Assembly (NCBI GenBank): GCA_947427285.1
Contig: CANEHE010000003.1
Location: 62,001 to 126,000 of the forward strand
Direction of reading: 5' to 3'
Length of the DNA stretch: 64,000 nt
DNA from: an uncultured Porphyromonadaceae bacterium
Lineage (GTDB): Bacteria; Bacteroidota; Bacteroidia; Bacteroidales; Muribaculaceae
Shown here: positions 25,220-34,651 of the stretch, piece by piece
How positions within the stretch are numbered: the first letter of the stretch is position 1
Layout of the letters: the number at the start of each line of letters is the position of its first letter
Notes under the pieces: generated by a model
Seen by the model: the letters and a program-made list of their open reading frames with translations, nothing else
Database searches by the model: none
Told to the model about the DNA's origin: nothing
Made by a program: the position numbers and the translations under genes

Positions 25220-27040
25220 TCAGAGAGTGCCAAGTTGGCTACGGTCTATTTCAGTGTTGTAGTTGGACTCGCTACGCGGAATCAGGAAGCGCCAGCCGAA
25301 GTTAGCACTTGTTTCTGTGAGACCGGAACGCTCCTTCATACGGTTGCCCGAGTTAGGATTACCTTCCTCCCATGCCTGACGGTCGATAGGAAGATTCCAA
25401 CGCTTGAAGTCGGTGAAGCTGTGTCCTTCTCCCCAGAGTTCGATACGACGGCAGAGACGGATCTCATTAAGCAGATCCTCACCGGTCTTGGTGCATGTGT
25501 AACCCGGAATACGTTTGCCATTGATTTCGTTGATGCAGCTCTGGGCAGTGGTGATATCATTGTTGTGATAAGCAGCCTCAGCCTCGATAAGGCACATCTC
25601 GGCAGCACGCATATAGGGATATGAACCGGCACCATACTGAGCACGTGACAAGAACTTATACTGAGCACCGAAAGGAATCGTAACAAGAGTGCCATATACA
25701 GGCTTGTCATTCTTGATCTCGATAAGCATATCACCTTTGTCGGCAGCTGTATAATAAAGTTCGAAGCCAGACTCCAGAGGTATATCGCTCTTTTCGCCAG
25801 TAAAGATATTGTTGTAGTAATACCAGCTGTAACGCAGTGCGATATTGTAGAGACCCCATTTGCCGTCTTCGCCTGCTTGTGAAGCTACAAACGGGCCAAC
25901 CTTGAGGTTACAGTCTTTCGATGCGTCAACAAGATGTGCATTCCACCAATCAGCCTCTGTCACCTTACCGGGATTCCAGTAACGGTTGACAGATACAAGC
26001 TTTGCAATCTTATCAGGAGTCAGGTAGCACTGACAACGGATATCATTGGGATCAAGCTGACGATAGAGATTGATGTCGATGGCACCGGCACCTACACCCC
26101 AGTTCTGCACATACAGACCATTGGCGGCATAGTGCGCACCAAAAGACCAATAATAATAGTCAGACTCAATATCCGAAGAAGTCCACATGAAGTCGTTGTT
26201 GTCCTTGTAGAAACCGCTGAGATATGTATCATTATCCATGATCTCATAACCTTCGCGGGCAGCTTTCGCCTGTTCCTGTGCGGTGGGCCAGTCGTTCTTC
26301 AGAAGAGCGGCACGAGCGAATATACCGTGAGCGATATTCTTGTCAGGAGCGAATTTTGCCTCACGCTGCACACCGGCAGCCTCGTCATAAAGACCAAGAG
26401 CAGTATTGAGGTCACTGTAGATAAGATCCATAGCGTCCTTCATGGTTGCCAGAGGAACATTCTCTACCGAAGAAGTAGTACGGAGCACAAGGCAATATGT
26501 ATTACCTTCGTTGCTGTCTACCCAACGGGGCCCAAAGAAAGCCACCAGTTTCGAATAGGCGTGTGCACGGAGAGTCAGAGCCTGAGCTTTGATGAAGGCG
26601 CGCTCCTCCTCGGGACCTACAATCTGTCCGTCCCATGCGTCAAGTACTTTGTTGCACTGATTGATGAGATTATAGTAGTACATCCAGGGAGCCGTGTAAA
26701 GGATGAGACCGGTGTTGTCCCAACCAGTAGCGTTAGCGATGTCATTACCCATCATTGCGCCGTAAAGACCGGATATATAATCCTGACCGTTGGCATCGTC
26801 AATCAGAGTGTTGATATATGCCTCACCGATGAACTGGTTCCAGGATGTAGACTGGTACTGGGCATACATCGAACGGCAAATACCGTTAATGACGAGGGCT
26901 GCCGTCTTAGTGGACTGCATTACCTCCTTGTCGCTGGGATTCGACTCAGGCTTGAGGTCGAGATAGTCGCTGGAGCATCCTGTGAGGAATCCGGCAACCG
27001 CAACCGCAGCGAGACCCTTTATAAAAATATTTCTTTTCAT
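25220..27040 (-). CDS. SusD/RagB-family nutrient-binding lipoprotein
   Basis: Outer-membrane surface lipoprotein that lids the SusC channel and binds the imported ligand. The 606-aa product has a lipoprotein signal with lipobox FLTGC (Cys22), then SSDYLDLKPESNPSDKEV, typical of the RagB/SusD family. TPR-like helices follow (EERAFIKAQALTLRAHAYSK). The C-terminal SusD region shows RAAEMCLIEAEAAYHNND and RIELWGEGHSFTDFKRW. The frame continues 27 codons upstream, but the ATG at 27040 gives the intact lipoprotein signal. It follows susC by 34 bases. Ligand unknown: no sigma/anti-sigma pair, hybrid regulator or glycoside hydrolase adjoins it, while a secreted peptidase does. Confidence 0.93.
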   Translation of the reverse strand: MKRNIFIKGLAAVAVAGFLTGCSSDYLDLKPESNPSDKEVMQSTKTAALVINGICRSMYAQYQSTSWNQFIGEAYINTLIDDANGQDYISGLYGAMMGNDIANATGWDNTGLILYTAPWMYYYNLINQCNKVLDAWDGQIVGPEEERAFIKAQALTLRAHAYSKLVAFFGPRWVDSNEGNTYCLVLRTTSSVENVPLATMKDAMDLIYSDLNTALGLYDEAAGVQREAKFAPDKNIAHGIFARAALLKNDWPTAQEQAKAAREGYEIMDNDTYLSGFYKDNNDFMWTSSDIESDYYYWSFGAHYAANGLYVQNWGVGAGAIDINLYRQLDPNDIRCQCYLTPDKIAKLVSVNRYWNPGKVTEADWWNAHLVDASKDCNLKVGPFVASQAGEDGKWGLYNIALRYSWYYYNNIFTGEKSDIPLESGFELYYTAADKGDMLIEIKNDKPVYGTLVTIPFGAQYKFLSRAQYGAGSYPYMRAAEMCLIEAEAAYHNNDITTAQSCINEINGKRIPGYTCTKTGEDLLNEIRLCRRIELWGEGHSFTDFKRWNLPIDRQAWEEGNPNSGNRMKERSGLTETSANFGWRFLIPRSESNYNTEIDRSQLGTL

Positions 27041-27074
27041 ATTGATTTGTTCTTTATAGATAGATGGAGAAATC

Positions 27075-30000
27075 TTAGAACTTAACAGTGAGCTGGAACG
27101 AGAATACCCGTGCAGGCACATAATATGCTCCCTGTCCGCCAGCGAAGCTGTACTGCGGGTTCAGACCTTTCTGACGGGTGATGATGAAGAGGTTGTCCAC
27201 GGAGAAACCGAGGTTGAGGTTCTGCATCTGGAGAGGTTTCACCCACTTCTGGGGGAAGTCGTAGCTGATGTTGAGGTTCTTGAGAGTAAGATAGTTGCTG
27301 CTTACGAGCCAACGGCTGGAAGAAGCGTTGTTATACTGGTCGAGAGTTGTGTCAAGTACAGGCACGCCCTTAGGATCGATGTCGCCGGAGTTGATGTAAT
27401 ATACACCATTGTCGATCACACGGGGAGCAGAACCTTCCGGAGCATGTGTCCAGGCGTTGAGTACATCCTTGTGGAGAGCACCGGGAGCCTGTGAGCTCAT
27501 GCTCATCAGTTTCTGATAGTTGCCATTGTAGGTCTTGCCACCGAGGCTGTAGGTGAAGAGAAGGCCGAAGTTGATACCTTTCCATGAAAGAGTTGTGCCG
27601 AACGAACCGTAGACGGTGGGAAGAGCCGAGCCCATGATCTTACGCTTTGCGTAGGAAGTAGGACGGTCGGTAAGAGGAGTTCCATTTTCATCCTCGAAGT
27701 AGTGACCGGACTTCTTCGCATTAGCTACAGCCTGATCCCAGGTATCCTTCTGGAATTCGAATTTACCCTCCTTGTTGTATGCATACCACTCGGGCGAAGA
27801 GGGGTTCATGTAGTATAGCGAGTTACCAGTAAGCTGGTCGACACCTGCCCATTCATAATCGAAGTGCTCGTAAAGCGATTTGCCGATGAAGAGGCCCTGA
27901 CCGACGATGTCACGTCCGTTGGGAAGATCAAGAATCTTGTTCTTCACGAAAGAAGCGTCGAGAGAAGCACTCCACTTGATGTTGGCGTTACGGATGATGT
28001 CAACACCGAACTGAAGTTCCCAACCACGGTTGGACATGGTGCCCACATTCTGCATGATGGAAGGAATTGAACCGCTGTTGGACAGTGTACCTACAGAGTA
28101 GGGAAGAGTCACATTGTAAAGAAGATCAGAGTTGCGCTTGTCGAAGTAACCGATAGTGAACGAGAAACGGTCGTTGAACAGCGAACCTTCAAGAGCGATG
28201 TCAAGAGTCTTGGTTGCCTCCCATTTCAGATTGTCGGAAGCGATGGTAGCGGGATAAAGCGATGAATAGCCCTGATATGTGAAGTAAGAGTTGTAGAGCC
28301 ACTGATAGGAGTATGCGGTGGCGGCTGCGTCGTTACCTACGGAGCCATAAGCGGCACGGAGCTTGAGGTAGTTGATCCAGTCGATGTTGTGCATGAATTT
28401 CTCCTTTGTGATGATCCAGCTTGCACCTACCGACCAGAATGTACCCCAGCGATTGTTTTTGGCGAAACGTGATGTACCGTCGCGACGGATGGAGAACTCA
28501 CCGAAATATTTCTGATCGTAGTTGTAACGTGCGCGACCGAGATAAGATTCGGTGCGGAGCTCAGCAGATGCCTCGGAGTCAGCGTCCAGATTCTGGAAGT
28601 TGTTGAGAGAGATATTGTCGGGAAGGTTCTGGCCGGACTTACGCATGAAGTACTGCTTGTAGCCATACTGATAGTTCTCGTGGTCGAGCATCACGTCAAC
28701 ATGGTGTGCGCCGTATTCGTGGCTCCAGTTAAGGGTCTGCATGAATGTATGGGAGTTCTGGTTGTAGTTGATGAGGTCAACACCACCTACACCCTCCTGT
28801 GAACCAACGAGGTTGTTGGAGTAGTCAGTACCTGTCTGCTTGATGCGGGACATGTTGCCACGGACTGTGAGTTCGAAGCCGTAAGGGATGATAGCAGTAC
28901 CGTAGATAGAACCGTTGATGTTGTTGGTGGTATAGTCATGCTTGTCAAGACGCATTGCCCATGCCACGTTGCCACCCTTGTTGAGGCCAGTTGTGTTCCA
29001 TACCTTCTGTCCGTCGTCATTAAGAAGAATGTTGCCCTCTTCGTCGTGAGCATAGTAGGACTGGATTGCGGGATAGAACTGTGTGAGGAACGGGTTGTTA
29101 GTCGCATTCAGATTATCGGAGTCGGCACTTCCATCTTCAGAGTTCTGATAAGAAGCAGAGAGATTGGCACCGAACTTGAAGTAGGAAGTGGGCTGATAGT
29201 TAGCTGTGATACGGCCGTTGAAACGCTCAAAGTCAGTACCGAGCATGTAACCGTTCTCCTTAAGATAACCTATAGAAGCGAACACGTCGAATTTCTCGGA
29301 AGCACCGGCTGCATTGATGTTATACTCCTGACGATAACCGCTGCGTGAGATAGCATCCCACCAGTCGAGGTCGGTGTAACCGGGAAGCACATTTGCCTGG
29401 ATCTTACCTTCGGGAGTGAAGATTTCAGCAGCGGGACGGTCGTAGATATTGACACCGCTCACGAAACCGTTGACAAAAGCGGGACCTGAAGCTGCGATAG
29501 CCTCCTGATAGGTCTTGAAAGTTCCACCGGTGTAACGGCTGTGTGCCCAACCGGCGAGAGAAGCCTCCATCCACTGGTCAGGACCAAGACGGTCATACTC
29601 GGGGAGACCTCGGTTATACATACCCTGACGGATCTGGAGAGTAACGTCGATCTTGCCCTGGCCTTTGGCACGCTTGGTATTGATAAGGATCACACCGTTG
29701 GCACCACGGTTACCATAGAGGGCGCAGGAAGCGGCATCCTTGAGCACAGACATCGATTCGATGTCAGCGGGGTTGATGTCGGCCACGTCACCGTCATAGA
29801 CGATACCGTCCACAACATAGAGAGGAGCCTGCGCGGTGCTCTGGAAAGAGTTGAAACCACGGATACGGATGGAAGGAGACGAACCGGGCTTGGAAACAGA
29901 GTTGTTGACCTGTACGCCGGGAGCGTTACCCTCAAGGGCAGAGGTGACGGATGTCACAGGACGGTCCTCGATCTCCTTGGCACCTACGACAGCCACAGAA

Positions 30001-30353
30001 CCGGTAAGGGACTCCTTGTTGGCCGTACCGTAAGCCACGACAACCACATCGTCGAGCGAAGTGGAAGAAGACTCAAGATAGACAGTCATTTTGTCAGTGA
30101 GGGTCACATTCTTTGACTTATAACCCACATAGGTGACAGTGGCCTGCTTCACGTTCTGTGGAACAGTAAGCGTGAAGTTGCCGTCGATGTCGGCAGCCGC
30201 GCCTTGACCACCGCCTATCGGCATGATGGTGGCACCAATGAGAGGCTCATTGTTGGCCGCGTCGAGAACGGTGCCATGATACGTGCGGGTCTGGGCCGAA
30301 AGAGACCAGGTGCACGCGATCACCGTCATCAGAATTAAAAACAGTTTTCTCAT
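27075..30353 (-). CDS. SusC/RagA-family TonB-dependent outer-membrane transporter
   Basis: TonB-powered channel importing oligosaccharides or peptides. The 1092-aa product has a signal peptide (MRKLFLILMTVIACTWSLSAQ) and an N-terminal carboxypeptidase-regulatory-like domain (about 22-105: YHGTVLDAANNEPLIGATI, GAAADIDGNFTLTVP). The plug contains the SusC signature VVVAYGTANKESLTGSVAVV and IRIRGFNSFQS. The C-terminal barrel ends VFSFQLTVKF with the terminal Phe. No N-terminal signalling (STN) domain is seen, so direct anti-sigma control is unlikely. It is the first gene of the pair with susD and has a leader of about 265 bases. Confidence 0.95.
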   Translation of the reverse strand: MRKLFLILMTVIACTWSLSAQTRTYHGTVLDAANNEPLIGATIMPIGGGQGAAADIDGNFTLTVPQNVKQATVTYVGYKSKNVTLTDKMTVYLESSSTSLDDVVVVAYGTANKESLTGSVAVVGAKEIEDRPVTSVTSALEGNAPGVQVNNSVSKPGSSPSIRIRGFNSFQSTAQAPLYVVDGIVYDGDVADINPADIESMSVLKDAASCALYGNRGANGVILINTKRAKGQGKIDVTLQIRQGMYNRGLPEYDRLGPDQWMEASLAGWAHSRYTGGTFKTYQEAIAASGPAFVNGFVSGVNIYDRPAAEIFTPEGKIQANVLPGYTDLDWWDAISRSGYRQEYNINAAGASEKFDVFASIGYLKENGYMLGTDFERFNGRITANYQPTSYFKFGANLSASYQNSEDGSADSDNLNATNNPFLTQFYPAIQSYYAHDEEGNILLNDDGQKVWNTTGLNKGGNVAWAMRLDKHDYTTNNINGSIYGTAIIPYGFELTVRGNMSRIKQTGTDYSNNLVGSQEGVGGVDLINYNQNSHTFMQTLNWSHEYGAHHVDVMLDHENYQYGYKQYFMRKSGQNLPDNISLNNFQNLDADSEASAELRTESYLGRARYNYDQKYFGEFSIRRDGTSRFAKNNRWGTFWSVGASWIITKEKFMHNIDWINYLKLRAAYGSVGNDAAATAYSYQWLYNSYFTYQGYSSLYPATIASDNLKWEATKTLDIALEGSLFNDRFSFTIGYFDKRNSDLLYNVTLPYSVGTLSNSGSIPSIMQNVGTMSNRGWELQFGVDIIRNANIKWSASLDASFVKNKILDLPNGRDIVGQGLFIGKSLYEHFDYEWAGVDQLTGNSLYYMNPSSPEWYAYNKEGKFEFQKDTWDQAVANAKKSGHYFEDENGTPLTDRPTSYAKRKIMGSALPTVYGSFGTTLSWKGINFGLLFTYSLGGKTYNGNYQKLMSMSSQAPGALHKDVLNAWTHAPEGSAPRVIDNGVYYINSGDIDPKGVPVLDTTLDQYNNASSSRWLVSSNYLTLKNLNISYDFPQKWVKPLQMQNLNLGFSVDNLFIITRQKGLNPQYSFAGGQGAYYVPARVFSFQLTVKF

Positions 30354-30568
30354 ACTTAAAATAATTTAGACGATTATTTATTTTAATTTCTTAATTTCAG
30401 TATGTCTGGCGGAACAACAACTCATCGTCTAAAGGCATCCAGGCCACACAAGGCAGACAGAGAAGAGCAGAAAACCACGGCTCAATAGTATATGCGCACA
30501 ACTCAAACACAGCGCACACCTGCCGCAAGCAAAACAACTCCAAGAGATAACCGTTTGGCAATCACTGT

Positions 30569-30598
30569 CTAACCCTTGTTTTTTCGATGGTGTTAGAT
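30569..30598 (-). other. Inverted repeat in the susC leader
   Basis: TCTAAC / GTTAGA arms around a central region with a T-run, within the long leader between the susC promoter and ATG. Possible post-transcriptional control element. Confidence 0.35.
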
Positions 30599-30621
30599 TC
30601 GCGATAGTTAGTTAAAATCAT

Positions 30622-30654
30622 GCAAATTTAATATTTTTTTATTATTGGCCGCAA
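30622..30654 (-). promoter_or_regulatory. Probable susC-susD promoter
   Basis: Minus-strand TTG (30654-30652), 21 bases, TAAATTTGC (30630-30622). The rest of the AT-rich 30354-31069 gap holds no gene that I can support. Confidence 0.5.
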
Positions 30655-31069
30655 CAAAAAGCACATTTTAACATTAAATTTTTATATCCGGAAGTCGTAA
30701 CTGAGCAAAATCAAAAAACAGATATCATGGCATTTTGACATCAAAATCACCAAAACAGTTCTTCAGAAGAAAGGTTTGAACTTATATTTACAACATATAT
30801 CCAAGCGATTAGGCGTATTTGAGAAAGAATCACAGACAGGCGAAAAAGTTCATAATAAAGAAATATACGAGAGTGAAGATTACAGCAATGACAGAACTTC
30901 TCTAAAATTTTAAGTTAAATTTATTACGATTTTAACTTTTATATAGGTCATCTAACCCTTGAATACCCTATATCGGGTCCACTATAAATAACACGACAAC
31001 AATATATCTCCATTAAACCCACAACGAGCAAAAATGTCTGATTTATAAAACCATTAAACGGACACGACA

Positions 31070-32041
31070 ATGAAACTTTTTCATTCGAAAACAATGAGCT
31101 GTCTGATCGCAGGCGCGATGCTGTGCCCCGGATTAGTGTCTCCAGATATATATGCCCAACGTAACAGGGATTACAGAAGCAATAATCAACAGAACACATC
31201 CATGGCCCGTCCCGCACGGGGAAACACAGCAACGCGTCCGGGCAATAATCCCGGCTCCAACAGACCGGGCAAACCCGGAAACAACAATAACAACCACCGT
31301 CCCTGAAACAATCCCAATCCAAACAGGCCCGGGCGTCCCGGAAACAGCGGAAACCATCACCGCCCTGGCAACAACCCCAACTCAAACAGGCCAGGCAAAC
31401 CGGGTAGACCGGGTAACGACAGACCTGGCCACAAACCTGGATACCGACCCGGGAACAGTGCCCCGCAACCAGGATTCGGCAACAACCGTAGACCCAGACG
31501 TCACTATTATCCGCCACGTCCGCCATACGGACGTCCAAAATGGCACTTCGGTGTCTGGCATCCGCTTCCACCGCCGCCTCCAAGACCTCTGTATTATCAC
31601 ACGTCCACCTACAATGTCCCTGTGATCTCAACCATACTCGGTCTTACTTTCGGCACTCTCCTTGACTATGGCATCAGATCGCTTGTCTCTTCCGGATATA
31701 CCGTATCCGGTTATCAGGACAACGCCATCTTCCTGAACAATGTCGACATGCTTGGATATACATGGCCTCAGGCTACAGTATATTATGGAGCCAACGGAAT
31801 GAACGGAGCTCTTTTCCAATATCGGACATCAACCATGGGTAATTCTCCATATAATAAGGTGTATTCCCAACTATGCCGCAGCTACGGCGATCCCGTGGAA
31901 TCGGTAAACGACGGCACCTATCGCAGTGCCACCTGGTGGGGCGGGAACAATACCGGATATGTCACCCTTACTGTCCAAGGGAATTATGACACATCCGGGA
32001 ATCCGGCTTACGACACAAATCTGATCTACGGAACAGAATGA
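31070..32041 (+). pseudogene. Pro/Gly/Asn-repeat secreted protein interrupted by an in-frame TGA
   Basis: Function unknown. The frame opens with a signal peptide (CLIAGAMLCPGLVSPDIYAQ) and a low-complexity region built on N-R-P-G-K/R-P-G-N repeats. It is stopped by TGA at 31304-31306. The same frame continues with NNPNPNRPGRPGNSGNHHRP and more repeats, then a conserved C-terminal domain (VPVISTILGLTFGTLLDYGI, YTWPQATVYYGANGMNGALF). Within the repeats the unit HHRPGNNPN has Gly where the other reads HRP-stop-NNPN, so GGA-to-TGA is the likely change. Read through, the protein would have 323 codons. Nonsense mutation, sequencing error and suppression are all possible. A strong terminator follows. 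Confidence 0.7.
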
Positions 32042-32070
32042 TCTAAAACTACCAAACCAAACATACAAAT

Positions 32071-32122
32071 GCCCCCGCGGCCGCTGTTTCTGACAATAAC
32101 GGTTCCGCGGGGGCGGTTTTTC
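32071..32122 (+). terminator. Terminator after the repeat-protein gene
   Basis: GCCCCCGCGG (32071-32080) pairs with CCGCGGGGGC (32105-32114), then GGTTTTTCT. Confidence 0.85.
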
Positions 32123-32143
32123 TAAAAACTGTGGCGCAGCCTG

Positions 32144-32677
32144 TCAACGTGGAGACTGAATCACCAATGGGGCACCGTCAAGACCGACAAATGACGAAGA
32201 AGGGAAAGAGGACACAAGTCTCCCTACGCATTCTGCGGTAGCCTCAGGCGAATCAAATCTTCCGGCAACAGTATAATAGAGATCACGTCCATCGGTGACT
32301 ACCGTGGCATCGGGGAATCCCGAATCCATCAGCGACCGAGCCTGGGCTCTTGCGTTTGTAGGCATCCGATATTTACCGACTGCCACCTGATAGAGCTTCA
32401 CCGGCATGGACATCGATGTATCGTCCAAAGATTTTGTAAAACAGGTGATAAGTCTTAGCGAACGATCGCCCACGGTCACTGTCCGCGGAGCGTCATAAGC
32501 GATTATCTTATGGCCGGAGGCATCGACAGACATGGCTATGGAATCGGCCTGACGTTTGCGAAGAGCGGCGTCGTAAGCCGCCTGATAGTTTCTTTCTGTG
32601 GGTTTGCATCCGACAGCGACAGCCATCAGGACAATCATAGGAAGAAACACTCGGGATATTCGAACTGTTTTTTTCAT
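32144..32677 (-). CDS. SPOR-domain lipoprotein
   Basis: Probable envelope lipoprotein binding denuded peptidoglycan at division sites, the known role of SPOR domains. The 177-aa product has a lipoprotein signal (VFLPMIVLMAVAVGC), a short linker with a charged helix (YQAAYDAALRKRQADSIA) and a C-terminal SPOR domain (about 95-170: LYQVAVGKYRMPTNARAQAR, DLYYTVAGRFDSPEATAECV). Its start overlaps the GH13 amylase stop by 4 bases (ATGA), so the two are cotranslated. Why an amylase and a SPOR protein are coupled is not clear. Confidence 0.85.
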   Translation of the reverse strand: MKKTVRISRVFLPMIVLMAVAVGCKPTERNYQAAYDAALRKRQADSIAMSVDASGHKIIAYDAPRTVTVGDRSLRLITCFTKSLDDTSMSMPVKLYQVAVGKYRMPTNARAQARSLMDSGFPDATVVTDGRDLYYTVAGRFDSPEATAECVGRLVSSFPSSSFVGLDGAPLVIQSPR

Positions 32678-34548
32678 TTTGCACGCTGGAGTATCATGGA
32701 CTGACGGGGAGAGAGATGCAACTCTTCCGATGGCTCAAGGGATAATGTGGCGGAAGTCACCACATCACGCCATATCGCACCGGGGACAAGAACTTCGGCA
32801 TATCGGCCGAGAGGGACTGTCACCTCCTCATCACGTCCGTTAAGAATAACTATCACCTGATCGGAAGAGGAACGGCGTTCATAAATATATACACCGTTGT
32901 CAGGCAGAAAATGCTTCATCGATCCGTGGGCCACAGCATCCGAAGTGCGACGCCAACGGGCCACTGTAGAAAGATAGGCAAGCGCGTCACTGCATTCTGC
33001 AGAAAGGAGTTTGCCGGAAAACACGCTTGAACTGTCGCCCGGAAAACCGCCGGGCATATCCTTGCGGATGTTGCCGTCGCCGCCCTCACGTGTACCGCTC
33101 ATCAGAATTTCCGTACCATAATAAATCTGAGGGATACCCGGAACAGTCAACAGAAACGCCATGGCCTGCCGCCATGCCTCTGGAGAAGGGGGATCACTGA
33201 CCACAAACCTCTCCGTGTCGTGATTGTCAAGAAAACGGAGAACCCGCATCGGATCGGGATAAAGGAAATCAAGTGCAAGATGATCGTAAAGTGTATTGAG
33301 ACCGTTCCATGCGTCCGTCTGGTCGCGGAACGGTCTCATATCGCGGTTTTTGAGCACCATCCCGAAATCCATCACAACCGGAAGTTCAGAGTCGATTCCG
33401 GCCGTGGCTCCGCTGTGCGTACCCTTCTGCCATACCGCTTCTGCTCCCGCATCGGGAAGCCAGCACTCCCCCACTATTGTAAAATCGGGATATTGGGTTT
33501 TCAAAGCGCGTATCCACCGATTCATCGCACGCCAGTCGGCATAAGGGTATGTATCCATCCGGACAGCATCAATTCCGGCTTTCTCAACCCACCAGATGGA
33601 ATTCTGAATCAGATAGTCCATCAACTGCGGCTGCCTCTGGTTAAGATCGGGCATCTCACGTACAAACCATCCGTCGGTAGTCAGCCGCCTGTCATATCCG
33701 GATGCGTAAGGGTCGGTCAGAGTGGAGAGTCTGTAATTGGTCTGTTGCCAGTCATCCTGCATATTGAACCAGTCCGAGGCAGGGGGATCAAGACGCCACG
33801 GATGTTCCGAACCACAATGATTAAAAATCATGTCCATCACAGTCTTTATGCCCCGCGAGTGCAGGGAATCAACCAATGTGGCATACAGCGCATTGGTCCC
33901 GAGACGAGGATCTATACGGTAATAGTCGGTGGTGGCATATCCATGATAAGATCCCCCCGGCATGTCGTTTTCAAGCACTGGAGTGAACCATACCGCAGTG
34001 ACTCCAAGCGAGTCGAGATAGTCAGTATGATCGAGTATACCTTTCAGATCACCTCCATGACGTGTGTTGGGGTCAGTGCGGTCCGCACCAACAGGAAAAC
34101 GAAGAGATTCGACATTATTGTTTTCCGGATCACCATCTGAAAATCTGTCCGGCATCACAAGATAAAGCAAATCCGTCGATGAGAATCCCTGTGCTCCTTT
34201 CCTGTCGAGATCGCGCCTGAGCAAAGGGAAAGAGCGACGTAATGTCTTTTTCCCAAATGAAAACTTAAGAGGTATTTTGCCGGGAGCTGCATCGGGTGAG
34301 ATATCAAGATATACATAAAGCCAATCCGGAGAGCCGTCGAGCCTTACAATGGAATCCACCGTTACACCCGGATATGCGACCGAAACATCCGCCGAACGGA
34401 TGTCGTCGCCATGCACCTGCAGCTGAAGTGACCGCGATGCCATACCGGTCCACCATTCCGGAGGATCTATACGGTCGATGGAGAACGGAGCAGCCGACAG
34501 ACATACCGTCAATAGCGAAGAAAAAGCTGCAATGCGGGAAAATCTCAT
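32674..34548 (-). CDS. GH13-family alpha-amylase (cyclomaltodextrinase/neopullulanase-like, SusA type)
   Basis: Exported alpha-glucan hydrolase. The 624-aa product has a signal peptide (IAAFSSLLTVCLSAAP) and an N-terminal cyclomaltodextrinase-N beta-sandwich starting IDRIDPPEWWTGM, the usual substrate-binding opening. The GH13 barrel follows. DLLYLVMPDRFSDGDPENN and MDMIFNHCGSEHPW are regions I and neighbours. GIDAVRMDTYPYADW carries the nucleophile Asp (near 323), IVGECWL the acid/base Glu (near 360) and FLDNHDTERF the transition-state Asp (near 444). A C-terminal beta domain ends the protein. It resembles periplasmic SusA, but no starch SusCD lies beside it. Confidence 0.93.
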   Translation of the reverse strand: MRFSRIAAFSSLLTVCLSAAPFSIDRIDPPEWWTGMASRSLQLQVHGDDIRSADVSVAYPGVTVDSIVRLDGSPDWLYVYLDISPDAAPGKIPLKFSFGKKTLRRSFPLLRRDLDRKGAQGFSSTDLLYLVMPDRFSDGDPENNNVESLRFPVGADRTDPNTRHGGDLKGILDHTDYLDSLGVTAVWFTPVLENDMPGGSYHGYATTDYYRIDPRLGTNALYATLVDSLHSRGIKTVMDMIFNHCGSEHPWRLDPPASDWFNMQDDWQQTNYRLSTLTDPYASGYDRRLTTDGWFVREMPDLNQRQPQLMDYLIQNSIWWVEKAGIDAVRMDTYPYADWRAMNRWIRALKTQYPDFTIVGECWLPDAGAEAVWQKGTHSGATAGIDSELPVVMDFGMVLKNRDMRPFRDQTDAWNGLNTLYDHLALDFLYPDPMRVLRFLDNHDTERFVVSDPPSPEAWRQAMAFLLTVPGIPQIYYGTEILMSGTREGGDGNIRKDMPGGFPGDSSSVFSGKLLSAECSDALAYLSTVARWRRTSDAVAHGSMKHFLPDNGVYIYERRSSSDQVIVILNGRDEEVTVPLGRYAEVLVPGAIWRDVVTSATLSLEPSEELHLSPRQSMILQRAK

Positions 34549-34570
34549 GATATTGCCAAAAAGGGATAAT

Positions 34571-34595
34571 GGCGCGTCCTTTCAAGGGACGCGCC
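34571..34595 (-). terminator. Hairpin after the coiled-coil lipoprotein gene
   Basis: GGCGCGTCC / GGACGCGCC with a 7-base loop. Only a short T-run (CCCTTTTTGG) lies 8 bases further on, so termination may be partial. Confidence 0.55.
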
Positions 34596-34651
34596 AGATA
34601 TGATGGTTTTTCAGATTTCTATACCTGAGTGATTCAACTTCTCACCGTAGA

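Noticed and set aside
25934-27085. 383-aa plus-strand ORF antisense to susD
   Set aside because: The minus strand encodes a complete SusD lipoprotein with all family features. The antisense product has no recognisable domain and lacks a promoter.
31304-31306. Genome-wide reassignment of TGA to glycine
   Set aside because: Several intact genes in the window (for example dprA, yicC and gmk) end at TGA exactly where their families end, so TGA is a stop here.
31152-31625. 157-aa plus-strand ORF overlapping the repeat protein
   Set aside because: It is a frame shadow of the Pro/Gly/Asn repeats, rich in Thr and Arg with no structure. The frame of the signal peptide and of the conserved C-terminal domain is a different one.
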